Positions 1-8,160 of a stretch of DNA of 64,000 nt are shown piece by piece. Origin of the DNA: Spirosoma validum (GTDB lineage: Bacteria; Bacteroidota; Bacteroidia; Cytophagales; Spirosomataceae); the NCBI RefSeq assembly GCF_014699035.1, contig NZ_JACXAA010000015.1, positions 62,001 through 126,000 on the forward strand. Direction: 5' to 3'. Each line of letters begins with the position of its first letter. Position 1 is the first letter of the stretch. Below the pieces are notes generated by a model, which was not told the DNA's origin, ran no database searches, and saw nothing but the letters and a program-made list of their open reading frames with translations. The translations under genes and the position numbers were made by a program.

Positions 1-566
1 TGATCGTGCAGGTAGTCGAACACAAGTTTTTTCTCCAGACAAACTCGCTCTTTATGGAAGACAAACATCGGACTTCTTACCCGGGCATCGTCCTGAATCA
101 CGCTGTGCACAATCGCTCGTAACGTGCGCTCGGCTATCCGCAGCTGATCCTCTCGGCTTAGTTTAGATAACAAAGGTTTAAGATACGAATCGCCCGGTTG
201 TTGAGCAAGTTGATCCATCCAGACCACTACGTCCATGCGTCGATTTTCGTCCCAGCGTTCGATTGCGTCGGGCGCTTGTGCGCGCATCTGTATCTTCCAG
301 CCAGCTGCTTTTATAACATCCCGTAAAACAGAATCGAATGCTGTTGCGAAAAACGCTCGCTCATCGGGTTGCAGTTGACGTAGCACGCTTCCCAGCTCCT
401 GTATAACTACCTGACGTAGCATAGGCGACTGTGATTTGTAGTGAGTCAGATTCTGATCGAGTGTTCGCCCAATAAACTCATTTACCCGTTGACCAAATGC
501 TAATTCGATTGGACGTCTGGCTGCCTCAACAAGCTGATCAATAACCTTTATGTCCATTGTGCCCAT
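1..566 (-). CDS. Unknown soluble protein, third gene of the ECF sigma operon (C-terminus outside window)
   Basis: The minus strand is open from an ATG at 566 (an in-frame ATG at 557 is the alternative) for about 188 codons without a stop, so the C-terminus lies beyond the left edge. The N-terminus reads MGTMDIKVIDQLVEAARRP. I see no signal peptide or membrane segment; the sequence is charged and looks mostly helical. I do not recognise the family. Its start lies inside the end of the anti-sigma-like gene (19-bp overlap), so it is probably translationally coupled and belongs to the same operon as the sigma factor. By position it could be another partner of the sigma/anti-sigma pair, but nothing in the visible sequence shows this. 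Confidence 0.75.
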   Translation of the reverse strand, partial: MGTMDIKVIDQLVEAARRPIELAFGQRVNEFIGRTLDQNLTHYKSQSPMLRQVVIQELGSVLRQLQPDERAFFATAFDSVLRDVIKAAGWKIQMRAQAPDAIERWDENRRMDVVVWMDQLAQQPGDSYLKPLLSKLSREDQLRIAERTLRAIVHSVIQDDARVRSPMFVFHKERVCLEKKLVFDYLHD

Positions 567-1228
567 TTAATTTGCCACCAGAGCTTCCAGCGGTTTACTA
601 AACCAATCCGGTACTCACAATCAATGCAGTGGGCATACTGGTCATAAATACGATTGGCTTTGTCAGGCTGACCACTTTTCAGATAGGCTACCGCCAGATG
701 CCACTGGACTGCTTCCCGAAAATAAGGTCGAATGTCGGTTACGTGTACGATCTGCTCAAAGCTTTTTACGGCTAAGGCGTACTGACCGTCAACCAGGTGC
801 ATCTGGCCTTCAAAAAACTGTTCAAAGATGCGTTTTTGGGCTACGACTACGCTATCATCACTTAGACTGCGTGTTACGCTGAAATCGTTTTCTGAATCCG
901 GGAATGAGACAGGTGTAAAGGATAAGTAGGCGATAAAGAGTACACAAACCGTAGCAAAGCTTACCATTGACCGACGTACTAAGCGGATACGATGCGTTTG
1001 GTATTTAGCTTGATGCTGAAGCTGTTTTATCCGGCCAATGGCCCGCTGTTGTAAGAAAGCTTCGTGCATGATCTCGTGCGTTCGTTTAAGTGACGTTACT
1101 TCCTCCCGAAAATCAGGATCAGCGTTCATCTCAGCCTCAACAGATGTGCGTTCATCTGCTGGCATCTGATCGTTGAGATAGCGCTCAATCCAATCCTGTT
1201 CGTCTAGTTTATCAGCTGGTCTCTTCAT
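548..1228 (-). CDS. Membrane anti-sigma-like protein with periplasmic TPR-type domain
   Basis: A 226-residue protein from the ATG at 1228, chosen because it forms a 4-bp ATGA overlap with the stop of the sigma gene; a longer frame starting at 1264 would run into that gene. The first ~88 residues are acidic and helical (MKRPADKLDEQDWIERYLND...), as in cytoplasmic anti-sigma regions, but show no HxxxCxxC zinc motif. One transmembrane segment lies at about residues 89-106 after RIRLVRRS, so positive-inside puts the C-terminal ~115 residues in the periplasm. That part has TPR-like helices (YALAVKSFEQIV; HLAVAYLKSGQPDKANRIYDQ). Inferred role: holds the adjacent ECF sigma factor at the membrane and senses an envelope signal. 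Regulated proteolysis of the periplasmic part is plausible but unproven. Confidence 0.75.
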   Translation of the reverse strand: MKRPADKLDEQDWIERYLNDQMPADERTSVEAEMNADPDFREEVTSLKRTHEIMHEAFLQQRAIGRIKQLQHQAKYQTHRIRLVRRSMVSFATVCVLFIAYLSFTPVSFPDSENDFSVTRSLSDDSVVVAQKRIFEQFFEGQMHLVDGQYALAVKSFEQIVHVTDIRPYFREAVQWHLAVAYLKSGQPDKANRIYDQYAHCIDCEYRIGLVNRWKLWWQIKWAQWT

Positions 1229-1797
1229 GGTGTTGTCACTAATTTCTTCAATGCCTGTATGCAACGATATTTCCTGGTCTTCGCATTGTCGGCAGTGCCC
1301 AGATTAAAGTCGTCGGCAATTTCCTGCATTGTCTTTTTGTCAAAATAAAAGGCGGTCAGTATATCCTGGCAGGTTTTGCCGAGTTTGCCGAACAGGGCCC
1401 AGGCAGACCGAAGCTCATCTTCATCGATCAACACCTCTTCCGGACTGCGGTCATTCAGCAGTTGATTGCGGCTGTATTTCTCATGGCGCTGATTAACCGC
1501 ATTACGTTTAGTCCACTCCTTAAGCCAGAGATTACTGGCAATGCCGTAGATGTACGTCGTCACTTTAGCGTCGTGATGAACCTGATACTTACTTGTCCAG
1601 ACATTCTGAAGAAAGGCAAGGATCGTTTCCTGGAATAAATCATTGGCGTCGTCTTCGCTTCCCCCTTTTCGGGTAACCAGATTCGTGATATTTCGCTGGC
1701 ACTGTTCATAAAGGTACGTAACGATGTCTTCTGTGATCGCAACCTGCTTACTCTGCAAACCATCAACAATCTGCTGATCAGTAAAGGATTTCTTCAT
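1225..1797 (-). CDS. ECF-type RNA polymerase sigma-70 factor
   Basis: A 190-residue protein of ECF sigma size. Region 2 is recognisable at about residues 45-105 (EDDANDLFQETILAFLQNVW, then YIYGIASNLWLKEW), and region 4 near 130-185 (LGKTCQDILTAFYFDKKTMQEIADDFNLGTADNAKTRKYR), giving -10 and -35 recognition helices. It directs RNA polymerase to a small regulon. It is first in an operon with the membrane anti-sigma-like gene (4-bp overlap) and an unknown third gene. Upstream lies a divergent small lipoprotein gene with a 162-bp shared spacer, which could hold autoregulated promoters. The CHAT protease operon is about 0.7 kb further on. Confidence 0.93.
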   Translation of the reverse strand: MKKSFTDQQIVDGLQSKQVAITEDIVTYLYEQCQRNITNLVTRKGGSEDDANDLFQETILAFLQNVWTSKYQVHHDAKVTTYIYGIASNLWLKEWTKRNAVNQRHEKYSRNQLLNDRSPEEVLIDEDELRSAWALFGKLGKTCQDILTAFYFDKKTMQEIADDFNLGTADNAKTRKYRCIQALKKLVTTP

Positions 1798-1959
1798 GCA
1801 TTTGGGAGGAAGTTATTTGCCTTATATACCACCTGAAGAGGGAGAGGTAACAGCCGAAAAAAAAGTCACTATTTTTTTAAAGAGAACCGCGGGAAATCAA
1901 AAAAACGACGCGTGGAACAGTGAGTTCGGACGAACCGGATTCATTAAACCTCCTATGCT

Positions 1960-2154
1960 ATGCGTTTATCAGTCAAAAACACCCTGATTCTTGGTGCCAT
2001 CGCGTCAACGTTTATGCTGGCCTCCTGCCAATCACAACAGATTGATCCCCAGCCAGCATCTATTCATCAAACTACCTCTGACTCGCTTGTCGTACGTACG
2101 TATGATGACCAACCCCCGAAGACCGGGGGAAATGGCGGAGAAGGTTATAATTAA
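1960..2154 (+). CDS. Small lipoprotein, 64 aa
   Basis: This short gene encodes a hydrophobic leader (SVKNTLILGAIASTFMLASC) with lipobox LASC, placing lipidated Cys at residue 23, followed by about 40 polar residues ending in GGNGGEGYN. I do not recognise a family. That it is a gene is supported by the classic lipobox, by a strong terminator five bases after the stop, and by a decayed second copy about 140 bp downstream that preserves both the lipobox region and the Gly-rich tail. It is transcribed divergently from the ECF sigma factor and convergently toward the CHAT protease gene. A link to either is suggested only by location. Confidence 0.7.
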   Translation: MRLSVKNTLILGAIASTFMLASCQSQQIDPQPASIHQTTSDSLVVRTYDDQPPKTGGNGGEGYN

Positions 2155-2159
2155 TTTGA

Positions 2160-2195
2160 CGCCAGGATTCTTCAAGAATCCTGGCGTGTTTTTAT
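2160..2195 (+). terminator. Rho-independent terminator after the small lipoprotein
   Basis: A perfect 13-bp stem, CGCCAGGATTCTT against AAGAATCCTGGCG with a minimal loop, is followed by TGTTTTTAT. It begins five bases after the lipoprotein stop. Confidence 0.85.
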
Positions 2196-2296
2196 AACTG
2201 CACATAGTGATTTAATTCATAGTTTTATTTGCAGCATTTTACATATGAAAAATTACAATATTTCCCAATCGAATAAGTTCATACATCTTCAACACC

Positions 2297-2481
2297 ATGC
2301 GTTGTCAGAAACACTCTGATTCTTAGTGCTATCGCATCAACATTTACCCTGGCCTCCTGCCAATCACAATAGATTGATACCCCGGTCAGCATCCATTCAT
2401 CAAACTGCCCCCAGCTCGCTCATTGTACGTGCCTACGATGATCAACCTCTCAAGACAGTTGGAGGAGGAGAAGGATATTAA
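2297..2481 (+). pseudogene. Decayed second copy of the small lipoprotein
   Basis: This stretch aligns base for base with the intact lipoprotein gene over its whole length, including the lipobox region (LASCQSQ) and the tail coding for GGGEGY. It is broken: about five bases are lost near the start, which shifts the frame, the CAG codon after CAATCACAA has become TAG, and one base is inserted shortly after. It cannot give the full protein. It looks like an old tandem duplication, and it is followed by its own terminator. Confidence 0.85.
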
Positions 2482-2484
2482 TTG

Positions 2485-2520
2485 ATAAAAGAGGTTTCTA
2501 AAGGAGGCCTCTTTTATTAT
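2485..2520. terminator. Hairpin terminator after the lipoprotein pseudogene
   Basis: Arms ATAAAAGAGG and CCTCTTTTAT enclose a 13-nt loop. The T-rich right arm would terminate plus-strand transcripts, and the A-rich left arm allows it to serve the oppositely directed CHAT gene that ends at 2538. Confidence 0.65.
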
Positions 2521-2537
2521 TCATCCTGGTTGCTCCA

Positions 2538-5360
2538 TTATAGATTACCAGATAAGCGACGCGTTACAAAATAGGTTATCCGCTTACGCTGCCAAAACAC
2601 GCCCATGCTCAATAATAGCATACTAATTACCAATCCACTAACTAATCCTGGTCGGCGGTTAGCGGCCATTACAGGCGACGCGTTGCCAAGCAACGTATAA
2701 TTGGCCCAGTAGTAAGGATGATTGTATTTAAGAAACAGCGACGACTCGAAGAAATCTTGTCGAGCCTGCTGCAAAGCCCGATCTATAGCCATTCCCTGCG
2801 TTAGGTATTCATGAAGCCGGATGGTTAGGAAAGCGGTTGTTTCGTCGTTGGCTTTCCAAAGAGTTGTTACTACGGATGGGCAACCCGCATAAGCAAACGC
2901 CCGCGCTAACGATAGTACTCCCTCACTTTTTATTACCCTGCCCGATCCTGTTTCGCAGGCCCCCAGTACCACTAAGCCTGTAGCCGACAAGGACAAATCG
3001 TAAATTTCATCGGTATACAGTTTATTGTTATCATCCGGATAGAACGCAACATACGAGTTAGATGGGTCAGCGTCGTCTGTTTCGGCATGGGTAGCAAAGT
3101 AGATCACGTTACGATCCATATCGGCTTTCAGGAAATTCGCTAAAGTAGCCTCTGGTCCTAAGAGTACATCTCCTCCAATACTACGTGCTTCAGCCTCACT
3201 TGAAGCCAGCGGCCGAAAATTCGCTTGTCGATTCGTGGTTGATGGCACAGTACCCATTCGGGCAAATGGCGCCACTGTGAGCACAGGTTTATTCGATAAA
3301 TCAGTTCGGGGACGATCAAAAAACAACTGTGCCGAAAACGCGTAGGCAATAGCGTAGTGTCTGGTTAAGTAATCGTGTGCCTGTCGACCCGTTTCCAGTA
3401 CTTCAAACGGTAAAAACGCAAAACTCCAGTCTCGGGCAATAATTAGCCTTGTTTTTCCTTTAAGATACCCCCGAACAGGTCCAATTAATAGGGCGTACAA
3501 ATCTGCAGCGCTACCTGTTCCTTCGTAGCTGGCCAGAAAAGGATCATGGTAAAGTTGGTGCTTGAGTTGAGCCAGTTGTTTTGTAAATCGTACGGAGTCG
3601 ATCGGCTGCTGAATTATCTCAACAGCCTGTTGCGTAACAAGCAGAATAAACAAACTGGTCTCATTTCGTACGTACGAAATGTAAGCGGTTTCGTTGTCGA
3701 TCTGTTGTTGCAATGCCCAACTACTTGAACTGGTCCCACGATAATTGAGCCGATAATAAGCAGGATAATCATGCTTGAACGTATCAAGGAGTTGGTGCCA
3801 TTGCAGTTGAGCAGTCGTTAAAGAAACCGTGGCTGTTGTATCACTGAGACTTTTTCGTCGAGCTTGTTTAATTTGTTTTTTCAGTTGCTGCTCCCGCTCA
3901 AGCAGATGCGTCGGTATGGTTTGTGGCTTAATCGTGCTTAGTCGAAGTGCTTCCCGCAAACTTCCTGCCTGAGCCTGCTCGAACAAGCGAAACAACGTAT
4001 CGCGTAAAGCTCCGCTTCGTCTGCGTTGATAAGCCTCGAAAACAGTGCTAACGGCTTCGGGTACAAGGCTGTGTTGGGCTGCGAAAATAAGCTGCGACTG
4101 TTCAGAGTCGATTCCGTGACGAATGTGCTCCTGAAGATCAACGCAGGCTTGATATGACTTAACAGCAGCGTTTTGATAAACCAAATTAGCTGTAAGCGTA
4201 TGTAACTTTCTCAACACGGCTGCTTTATGCCACATTGACAGCAGTAATGTTGTTTCATCGGATACGTCGTCAGCCCTCGGATTCTGCCATTGACCAGTAC
4301 AACTTTCCGGGTTACGACATATGGCCCGCACTGCTTCCTGATAAGCTTGTAAGGCCTGATTTAATTCATGACGGATTTCAAGAAGTTGGCCTTTCTCCAC
4401 AAAAATCCTAGCCATTAACCGGCCCTGGCTACCAAACGATTTCAGGTGAAGCCGATGGGCTTGGGTAAGGTACCGCTCTGTCTTTTCTAATTGATTGGTT
4501 GCACGATAACAGGCACTCATCATCCACCAAAGATGTATCTGTTCTGATGCATAATCAGTAACGGCCTTTCCTCGACGTAGTGTTGTCAAGAGTTGCTCTG
4601 CTTCAGTAAAATAGGCTAACGACTTAGAATACTGGTGTAATTTGTACAACGTCCATCCAATACCGGATAGATTACCATACATTCGAATATCAACTCCTTT
4701 ATACAGTTTTTTGGCTAATAGTCGATGATGTAATGCTTCATTAAAATCTCCCATTGCGTCATAGGCTTGGGCCAGGTTACTCTCAACATACGTCAGATCA
4801 TCGTCAGTACCGTATTTTGCAGCTATTTCCTGTGCTTTAGTCAAATACGAGAGGCTTCGGGTGTAATTGCCTGTTTTAAGAAACCAGTTTCCCTGGTTGT
4901 TAAAATGAAACAATACGTAAAGCGGAATTTGCCGTTCGATCGTTGGGTGTTGGGTTAGCAAGGCATCGGCTTTGCGGAAGTAGATTTGTGCAGAGTCGTT
5001 CCGATAGAGAGCACCGTAGAACGTACCAAGGCTCGAAAACAGTTTAAACCGAGCGGAGTCGGGAGCAGTCGGAATAGCATGAAGATAGCGCAGACCCAAC
5101 AGACACCGGTTGATGGCGATACGGTTCTGGTTCTTCATGTAGTCCATACTGCTTAGATCGACACAAAGATTGGCTGCTCGTATAGGATCGCTGGTACGTA
5201 CCAGTTGAAAAGCTTTTTCGTAAAAACGTGTGGCCTCTTCGTATTTTTTGTGGACATACAATGTTTCGGCCTTCTGGCGATACGTATCAGCCAATATAAT
5301 CTGCGTCCAGCCTACCTGAGGCAGGAGTAGTAAGAACCAGAAGATGTTTCGACAATTCAC
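2538..5360 (-). CDS. TPR-CHAT protease, exported and membrane-anchored
   Basis: A 940-residue protein. Residues 1-20 are a signal peptide (MNCRNIFWFLLLLPQVGWTQ). Residues ~20-420 hold TPR-like repeats (for example YEEATRFYEKAFQL, GNYTRSLSYLTKAQEIA). A helical linker follows, then a CHAT (caspase-like) domain from about 590 to 880 with catalytic His758 in FATHAE and Cys802 in GACETG. A transmembrane segment at ~906-923 is followed by a basic tail (WQRKRITYFVTRRL), so positive-inside places TPR and CHAT domains in the periplasm. CHAT proteases act on partner proteins after TPR-mediated sensing. The gene follows a matrixin/lectin-like gene by 35 bp and ends 740 bp from the ECF sigma/anti-sigma operon, whose periplasmic domain is an obvious candidate substrate (inference). 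Confidence 0.92.
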   Translation of the reverse strand: MNCRNIFWFLLLLPQVGWTQIILADTYRQKAETLYVHKKYEEATRFYEKAFQLVRTSDPIRAANLCVDLSSMDYMKNQNRIAINRCLLGLRYLHAIPTAPDSARFKLFSSLGTFYGALYRNDSAQIYFRKADALLTQHPTIERQIPLYVLFHFNNQGNWFLKTGNYTRSLSYLTKAQEIAAKYGTDDDLTYVESNLAQAYDAMGDFNEALHHRLLAKKLYKGVDIRMYGNLSGIGWTLYKLHQYSKSLAYFTEAEQLLTTLRRGKAVTDYASEQIHLWWMMSACYRATNQLEKTERYLTQAHRLHLKSFGSQGRLMARIFVEKGQLLEIRHELNQALQAYQEAVRAICRNPESCTGQWQNPRADDVSDETTLLLSMWHKAAVLRKLHTLTANLVYQNAAVKSYQACVDLQEHIRHGIDSEQSQLIFAAQHSLVPEAVSTVFEAYQRRRSGALRDTLFRLFEQAQAGSLREALRLSTIKPQTIPTHLLEREQQLKKQIKQARRKSLSDTTATVSLTTAQLQWHQLLDTFKHDYPAYYRLNYRGTSSSSWALQQQIDNETAYISYVRNETSLFILLVTQQAVEIIQQPIDSVRFTKQLAQLKHQLYHDPFLASYEGTGSAADLYALLIGPVRGYLKGKTRLIIARDWSFAFLPFEVLETGRQAHDYLTRHYAIAYAFSAQLFFDRPRTDLSNKPVLTVAPFARMGTVPSTTNRQANFRPLASSEAEARSIGGDVLLGPEATLANFLKADMDRNVIYFATHAETDDADPSNSYVAFYPDDNNKLYTDEIYDLSLSATGLVVLGACETGSGRVIKSEGVLSLARAFAYAGCPSVVTTLWKANDETTAFLTIRLHEYLTQGMAIDRALQQARQDFFESSLFLKYNHPYYWANYTLLGNASPVMAANRRPGLVSGLVISMLLLSMGVFWQRKRITYFVTRRLSGNL

Positions 5361-5395
5361 GGAGCAGTAAGAGGATGAAAGCGGAATTAGGTTAT

Positions 5396-6385
5396 TTATT
5401 GATAGTCAATCACGACGGTAAATGCACCAGTGTTGTTTTTCTGATCATCATCATTAATGTCAAAAGTTAAATCAACCACTTGTTTATTATCAACTTTAAA
5501 CGTTTGGTTATCTGCCCAATAACGCCAGTCTGCTTCATTGTTGATTTTGTACATAAGAGCAGCGTGAAACATAGCGGATACTTTATTATAACCAGGAAGC
5601 ACCGGAAAAACTGTCGCGCCTTCAGGCCCAACCGTGCCAACGATGTCCCCTACCTTCATCTGCCCATTGGCTTTTATCGAAATCATCCCCGGTTTATAAA
5701 GCTGGATAGTTTTGCTTATTGGTCCACTCACTTTTAATGTAAGGGGCAGATAACTTACGGTCAAGTCGGTGCAAGTTGATTTGTATAAGCTATTTATCGC
5801 CACAGAATCCGCTTTAGAACGGACTACCGGCTGATCCAGAAACTGAAGCGCCATTAACGAGCCCGGCTCTGTTGAGGTAGGCATACCTAAAAACAACCCA
5901 GCATGATAAGCCACTGCTTTGGTAAGCGAATTCTTATCCCAATTGAAGGTATTACTCAGCAATAGGCTATATGTCCCATTACTTTCTTTACGTAGCGTTC
6001 CACCTACTCCAGTCCGTCCATCCATCAAACCAACAGGAGCAACCATATACGGCATTGGGAATTCAGACGGATCAACGAACCGCACCACTAAATGAGCTCG
6101 GTCGGTTGCTTGAAAATCCAGAAAACCGAGATTAGGGCACATCTGCTGCCAGACTGTAAAACCGGTTCGGATAGCCTCTCGCTGGCTATCGTTATTGAGC
6201 TTATCGAAACTATTTAGAACTGTATAGCGAAAATTACACTCTGTTGATGGACGACGGGCTGTCTCATTACGGTCGGCGCTGACGTATACCTGTTTTACTG
6301 CCGCAGGTGGCTCGTCCTGACATTGCGAAAAAAGGGCCCAAATTAGTAGTAAGGCCAGAGTGGAACGAAGTAAGGTGGATAGCAT
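5396..6385 (-). CDS. Exported protein with degenerate matrixin-like and LecA-like lectin regions
   Basis: A 329-residue protein with a hydrophobic leader ending near Cys22 (ALFSQC, an imperfect lipobox). Residues ~50-180 resemble matrixin-type metalloproteases: a FRYTVLNS strand, an AIRTGFTVWQQM helix, AHLVVRFVD, then AYHAGLFLGMPTSTEPGSLM, which matches HExxHxxGxxH...SLM except that only one His (161) remains; it is probably not an active peptidase. Residues ~215-329 resemble the galactose-binding PA-IL (LecA) fold: KPGMISIKANGQM, GPEGATVFPV, FHAALMYKI and NDDDQKNNTGAFTVVI, the last matching the calcium/sugar loop of LecA. It lies 35 bp upstream of the TPR-CHAT gene, likely in one operon. The family calls are by eye. 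Confidence 0.6.
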   Translation of the reverse strand: MLSTLLRSTLALLLIWALFSQCQDEPPAAVKQVYVSADRNETARRPSTECNFRYTVLNSFDKLNNDSQREAIRTGFTVWQQMCPNLGFLDFQATDRAHLVVRFVDPSEFPMPYMVAPVGLMDGRTGVGGTLRKESNGTYSLLLSNTFNWDKNSLTKAVAYHAGLFLGMPTSTEPGSLMALQFLDQPVVRSKADSVAINSLYKSTCTDLTVSYLPLTLKVSGPISKTIQLYKPGMISIKANGQMKVGDIVGTVGPEGATVFPVLPGYNKVSAMFHAALMYKINNEADWRYWADNQTFKVDNKQVVDLTFDINDDDQKNNTGAFTVVIDYQ

Positions 6386-6488
6386 TGCGTATGAAAACTT
6401 AACGATGGAACCGTTACGAAATCAGAAAGCAATATACTCATTACAAACAATTTACTTCATTAGCTATCAAAAAATCAGCATAAGTAAC

Positions 6489-7886
6489 TTAGTGTATACT
6501 TACAGCGACTTCCGATTTAAGCTGATCGAAATTATTCATTCGAGCGATTCGCCGGAAAAAGCGCCATGTCAACAGAACAGCTGCAATTGTTAACCCTGCC
6601 AGTAAACCAATCCACACGCCAATAGCATCCATCTTAAAGGGAAAAGCTAATACGTAGCTCAACGGTAGGGCGACAACCCAGTAAGAAAACAACGTAATGA
6701 GCGTCGGTACGTTGACGTCCGATAAGCCGCGCAAGCCACCCAGGGCAACGACTTGCACGCCGTCAGACAATTGAAAGAAGCCCGCCATAATGACCAGCGA
6801 AGCAGCAATCGTCATAACAGCCGGATTGTCGCGAATGTAGAGCGTAACCAGCCAGTCGTTAGCGGTAAGAAACAAGAGGGCAGCCAAACTCATAAAACTC
6901 ACAGACAACAGGAAGGCGGCTATCCCCGCTTTAAAAATGCCTTCCCGGCTCCCCCGCCCCACAGCCGCGCTCACCCGAATGGCAGCCGCCGACGAGATGC
7001 CCGTTGCCATCATATACGTAACAGAAGCCATATTAATCGCAATCTGATGAGCCGCCAATCGGTCTTCGCCAAGCCAGCCAACAATAACGACAGCCAGGGA
7101 GAACGTAGCAATCTCAAAGAAAAACGTCATGCCGCCAGGAATACCCAACCGCAAAATCGTCCAGATATCGCTCGTCGTTGAGAGGTTCTGAAAGCTTGAC
7201 TGCAGGTATTCCCTGAACCGTTCAGCCCGGTAAATGTAAATCAGGATTGCTGCTGCCATAAATAGCCTGGATATGAGCGTAGACAGCGCCGATCCCATCA
7301 GTCCCAGCTCAGGAAATGGCCCTATGCCTTTAATAAGTACGTAGTTAAAAACAGCATTTATGCCTAAAGCGGAGAGGGTAATCGCCATGGCTACGTGTGG
7401 ATACCGCAGGCCATCGCAGAGTTGACGAGCTGATACGAAAATTAATAACGGCAGAACCGACGCGCTCAAAATCAACATAAAGTTCCGAGCCAGTCGCGCT
7501 ACCTCTGGCGTTTGACCAAATAGTTCAAAATTATAAGCCAGTACTACGGATAGGCCGCCCAGAATAACACTCAACAATATCGCAACACGTAGTCCTGCCC
7601 GAAAGAGCCGGTTCACAGTTGCTACGTCGTTCTGACTACGCGCTTTTGAAATTAAAGCAGCCACGACCGGTAAGGCACCTACACCGATACCCGATAGCAG
7701 AAAAGACAACGAATTAGCCAGCCCAGCCGCTCCTAACGGCACAGCGCCCAGCAAACGCCCGACAAAAAGATTATCCGTAACGCCCATCAGGACAACACCT
7801 AACTGAGCAATAACGATCGGCACACTTAATCGGAGCGTATCAGCAAGTTCGGTACGGTAAGCGCGAAACAGAGTAGTGGAAACCAT
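6489..7886 (-). CDS. MATE family multidrug/cation efflux transporter
   Basis: A 465-residue inner-membrane protein starting at the ATG at 7886 (MVSTTLFRAYRTELADTLRL); a TTG-started extension of 18 residues is less likely. It has the twelve-helix pattern of MATE exporters, two related halves, and typical early motifs (PIVIAQLGVVLMGVTDNLFVGRLL, GAAGLANSLSFL). Members use Na+ or H+ gradients to expel drugs and metabolites. The substrate cannot be read from sequence. It ends about 100 bp before the matrixin/lectin gene start; its upstream side is a 274-bp divergent spacer shared with the putative metallopeptidase, in which I see no clear operator. Confidence 0.93.
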   Translation of the reverse strand: MVSTTLFRAYRTELADTLRLSVPIVIAQLGVVLMGVTDNLFVGRLLGAVPLGAAGLANSLSFLLSGIGVGALPVVAALISKARSQNDVATVNRLFRAGLRVAILLSVILGGLSVVLAYNFELFGQTPEVARLARNFMLILSASVLPLLIFVSARQLCDGLRYPHVAMAITLSALGINAVFNYVLIKGIGPFPELGLMGSALSTLISRLFMAAAILIYIYRAERFREYLQSSFQNLSTTSDIWTILRLGIPGGMTFFFEIATFSLAVVIVGWLGEDRLAAHQIAINMASVTYMMATGISSAAAIRVSAAVGRGSREGIFKAGIAAFLLSVSFMSLAALLFLTANDWLVTLYIRDNPAVMTIAASLVIMAGFFQLSDGVQVVALGGLRGLSDVNVPTLITLFSYWVVALPLSYVLAFPFKMDAIGVWIGLLAGLTIAAVLLTWRFFRRIARMNNFDQLKSEVAVSIH

Positions 7887-8160
7887 GGGGTGAATCGATA
7901 AAAAAGAACATGCAAACAAGTCACACAAAAACAGAAGCAACGAACGTGATAAGGAGTTCCCAGCACTGGCTTGTTAAGGGAACAGATCAAGTATTGAAAA
8001 GCCATACTGATCAGATAATCAAGTAGTTCAGGCAATAGATAGCAGGAAACCACGCAATTTATCAAACACGGAATTCCACGCTAATACACTTGAACAGATT
8101 CGGCAATCTTTAACCCGCTAAAAGTAGCTCGATCTATAACCCTTAACTCAATCACTTCTT

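Noticed and set aside
1796-1987. 63-codon plus-strand frame in the sigma / lipoprotein spacer
   Set aside because: Its start overlaps the sigma gene start on the other strand, it has no family resemblance, and its end overlaps the lipoprotein leader in another frame.
2538-5360. CHAT gene as part of a type III-E CRISPR (Craspase) system
   Set aside because: No gRAMP/Cas7-11, no repeat array and no csx30-like gene; the protein is exported, unlike the cytoplasmic Craspase CHAT.
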